Part shown: positions 61,690 to 64,000 of the stretch, in pieces
Position numbering within the stretch: the first letter of the stretch is position 1
How the letters are laid out: each line of letters opens with the position of its first letter
Source: Colius striatus
Taxonomy: Eukaryota > Chordata > Aves > Coliiformes > Coliidae
NCBI RefSeq assembly: GCF_028858725.1
Contig: NC_084759.1
Span: 96,840,362-96,904,361 of the forward strand
Direction of reading: 5' to 3'
Length of the DNA stretch: 64,000 bases
Notes under the pieces: model-generated
The model's database searches: none
Told to the model about the DNA's origin: nothing
What the model saw: only the letters and a program-made list of their open reading frames with translations
Program-made: the position numbers and the translations under genes

Positions 61690-61935
61690 TGGGTACAAGC
61701 TGGAAAAAATAAATACAAGGTTCCATATAAATACAAGGAAAAATTCCTTCACTGTGAGGGTGGCAGAGCACTGGAACGGGCTGTCCAAATGGGTTGTGGA
61801 GTCTCCTTCTCTGGAGACTTCAAAACCCATCTGGATGAGTTCCTATTTTACCTACTCTAGGTAGCCCTGCTCTGGCAGGGGATTTGGACTAGATGATCTT
61901 TCGAGGTCTCTTCCAGCCCTTGAGATTCTATGATA
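61690..61935 (+). mobile_element. CR1 LINE 3' fragment, diverged subfamily
   Basis: About 245 bp, plus strand. Blocks GGTGGCAGAGCACTGGAACG, TGGAGTCTCCTTCTCTGGAG and GATTTGGACTAGATGATCTT, ending GAGATTCTATGAT. It differs from the other copies in the middle part, so it is a separate subfamily. Confidence 0.9.
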
Positions 61936-64000
61936 CTTGTCTCTTCCAAAGCAAATTTGAGTAGCACTAAGGTATTTCCTTCTGCTAAAAATAGCCAGAG
62001 GGCAGCTTGTTCTCCCCAGTGTAATCTTGGAAGGCAATGCAAAGGAAAACCGATTGAAAGGTGAAAAAAAACCCCTTTCCTCTTTTGTGTGTTAAAGGGA
62101 AAAAAACCTCTGGAGAGATCAGAGAGGGGTATGCTCAATCTACCTGTTTATTCAAGGACACTACTGAAAGTAACCTCCTTCCAGAAGCTGCATAACTCTG
62201 ACTAAAACATTAATGATAGCTAAAGATGTGCTGCCAAAAAATAGTAATGGGAATTGTTATTACATTTTAAGAAGCTTCAACAATTTTGTTTACATTTGAA
62301 TGATAAGATTGCATTTATGCCTCATCAATTAAACAAGATAAGAATATGCAATGTCTTACTTAAAGTGCCTCATAACTTTCTCAAACTGTTTTTACAGTAG
62401 ACTTCCAAAACTTCATTTCAGCCTTCTGGAGACTTTTTGGGTAATGTATGAACAAAGATCTTCCTGATAATATTTTGTAATGATAGGTGTGCATAACAGG
62501 GGAGGGAGTTCCCCTCCTGTTTGAGTGTAATGACTGACCTTGCATAACTCAGAAACAGATGAAACCATAAGGGAAAATGCTTAGGTCTGAAAAGCACAGA
62601 GTGTCATTCTTAAGAACATTTTATTAGAGTACTACATGTATTAATACTTTTTTTTCCACAGAGTTGCTACCTTTAACAATGGCAATCCTAATGGTATTGT
62701 TCTTCTATTTACATTCAGTGGTAAACTAGTTAGAAATTACACAGGTGGGAGGTCTGGGGATCTAGAAGAGATTCCACCCCTGCTCAGTGAACCAAACAGT
62801 TTCATTTTCACAGCAAAGTAGAAAGGACCTTTTCAATAGCTTTCTTCAAAAGTCCTTATACCAGATTAAAACTGATAACAGACAGGAAATCCTTGTTGCT
62901 TTATTAATTTATTTGCTAGCTGAGAGTATTGTTTTGTTTGATTTTTTTTAAGTGGGGAGTGGCTGTGTTTCATAGGCAGGCTTCACTTTTCCTTCAATCA
63001 TTTCTAAGTCCTTCAGGCTCAGTTTTGTAAGGTGCATTTTGTCACTATTTATTTGTCTCCGCTTCTTTAATTAGATATCATAATTTGCACCCGGAATAAA
63101 AATGACAACCTGAAGCACTCTAAAAGCAGATATGCAACCATACCTCAAGTAGCAGTTCCAGATTACTTACTCAAGCGTTCCCAGTTGCTCCAGGCTCTGA
63201 GAACTCATAATACTTGTTCTGAAAGTTGTACATGCAGATGGGGAAGTCTGAGAAACAGAAACTCTCTTTTCCTCCATCTATCCATTCAGGATAGATGTTA
63301 ATGCGTTATCTAGATTTCCACCAGTCTGCCTTTTATGTTACACCTGCTATAGGCCTGGTACATAAACTGTCCCCGTCTCCCAAAGCAACACACCTTTTGT
63401 TTTACTTTCACATGTGCCTGGATTCTTAGTCTTTATTGTGGGCTGATACAGGTGACTAACTGTTGCCTTTTGTAACCGATAATCATACAAAACAAATAAA
63501 ATGAACATCAATAAAGTAAACAGTCTACTGTGTTAGCTGTAAGTGAGATTTGTCAAGCAGTACTTTCTCTGAAAGTCCTGCAGCGAGCAGGATTATATAC
63601 CTATATCATCATCCACACTAGCAGCTGGGACAAAAATTTTGCACTTATGCCATGCTGGAGCTATTGAAACAAAGAAGGTATTAAATTCAAAGAGTATAAA
63701 GAACAACAGGATTGTAGAGGATGGGAGCAGGCATGGAATGGAAGATTCAAAAATATTTGCAGAATTAAGAGCAAGCCTGGATATTCGGTTACTAATTTAA
63801 AAATACATACACTTGCGGGTTTTGCTTGTTCGTTTTACTCGATCTTCTAAACCTTCTCTGAAGGAGGTATGATACCTTTAGAATGAGAAGAATCTCCTAC
63901 GGGGAGGAAGGATTACCTCTCTGCTACTCCCATTTCCTTGGGATTCTCTCGTGAATCTGTTTGTGTGTGTGTTTGTGCCAAAGGAATAAGACACATCCAG
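61936..64000. other. upstream flank, nothing recognised
   Basis: AT-rich. A short GT-rich stretch lies at about 63959-63976. No exon of a neighbouring gene recognised. Confidence 0.45.

Noticed and set aside
1..64000. CRISPR arrays, tRNA, rRNA or bacterial-type systems
   Set aside because: No spaced direct repeats or RNA genes were seen, and the window is clearly vertebrate nuclear DNA.

Overview
The window is nuclear DNA from a bird. It holds one confident protein-coding gene, BACH1, encoded on the minus strand. The bird assignment rests on numerous CR1 retrotransposon copies ending in the ATTCTATGA-type 3' tail, endogenous retroviruses with avian-type LTRs, and a BACH1 protein very close to but distinct from the mammalian one. 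No operons, tRNA, rRNA or CRISPR arrays are visible. 

Layout. Positions 1-32850 are the flank downstream of BACH1. It is AT-rich and contains an LTR with a degraded tRNA-Lys-type primer site (800-1410), a (TTCC)n microsatellite, several CR1 fragments, a very old CR1/L3-like LINE around 12.25-13.8 kb, a degenerate telomere-like hexamer tract, and a roughly 4.1-kb broken provirus on the minus strand (28444-32532). A second LTR type appears nested inside that provirus. Between these I see no genes. 

BACH1 occupies about 32850-60635 and reads right to left. A non-coding first exon lies in a CpG island (about 59925-61045) with a CCAAT box plus GC box. An 11.8-kb intron follows, then four coding exons at 48603-48364, 45065-43680, 41412-41206 and 36357-35896, and a 3' UTR of about 3 kb. 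All exon junctions are GT-AG and phase 0, and the exons together encode 764 residues: N-terminal BTB domain, heme-responsive Cys-Pro motifs, bZIP domain and a conserved C-terminal tail. The 3' UTR carries two let-7 and two miR-155 seed matches. A 16-codon upstream ORF overlaps the start codon. 

Positions 61171-64000 lie upstream of BACH1 and contain one CR1 fragment and otherwise nothing I recognise. The most interesting items are the overlapping uORF, the clustered miRNA sites, three CR1 copies sharing almost the same 5' truncation point, the provirus cut directly from reverse transcriptase into its 3' LTR, and the duplicated splice-donor-like repeat in the CpG island. I did not find a wholly new biological system.
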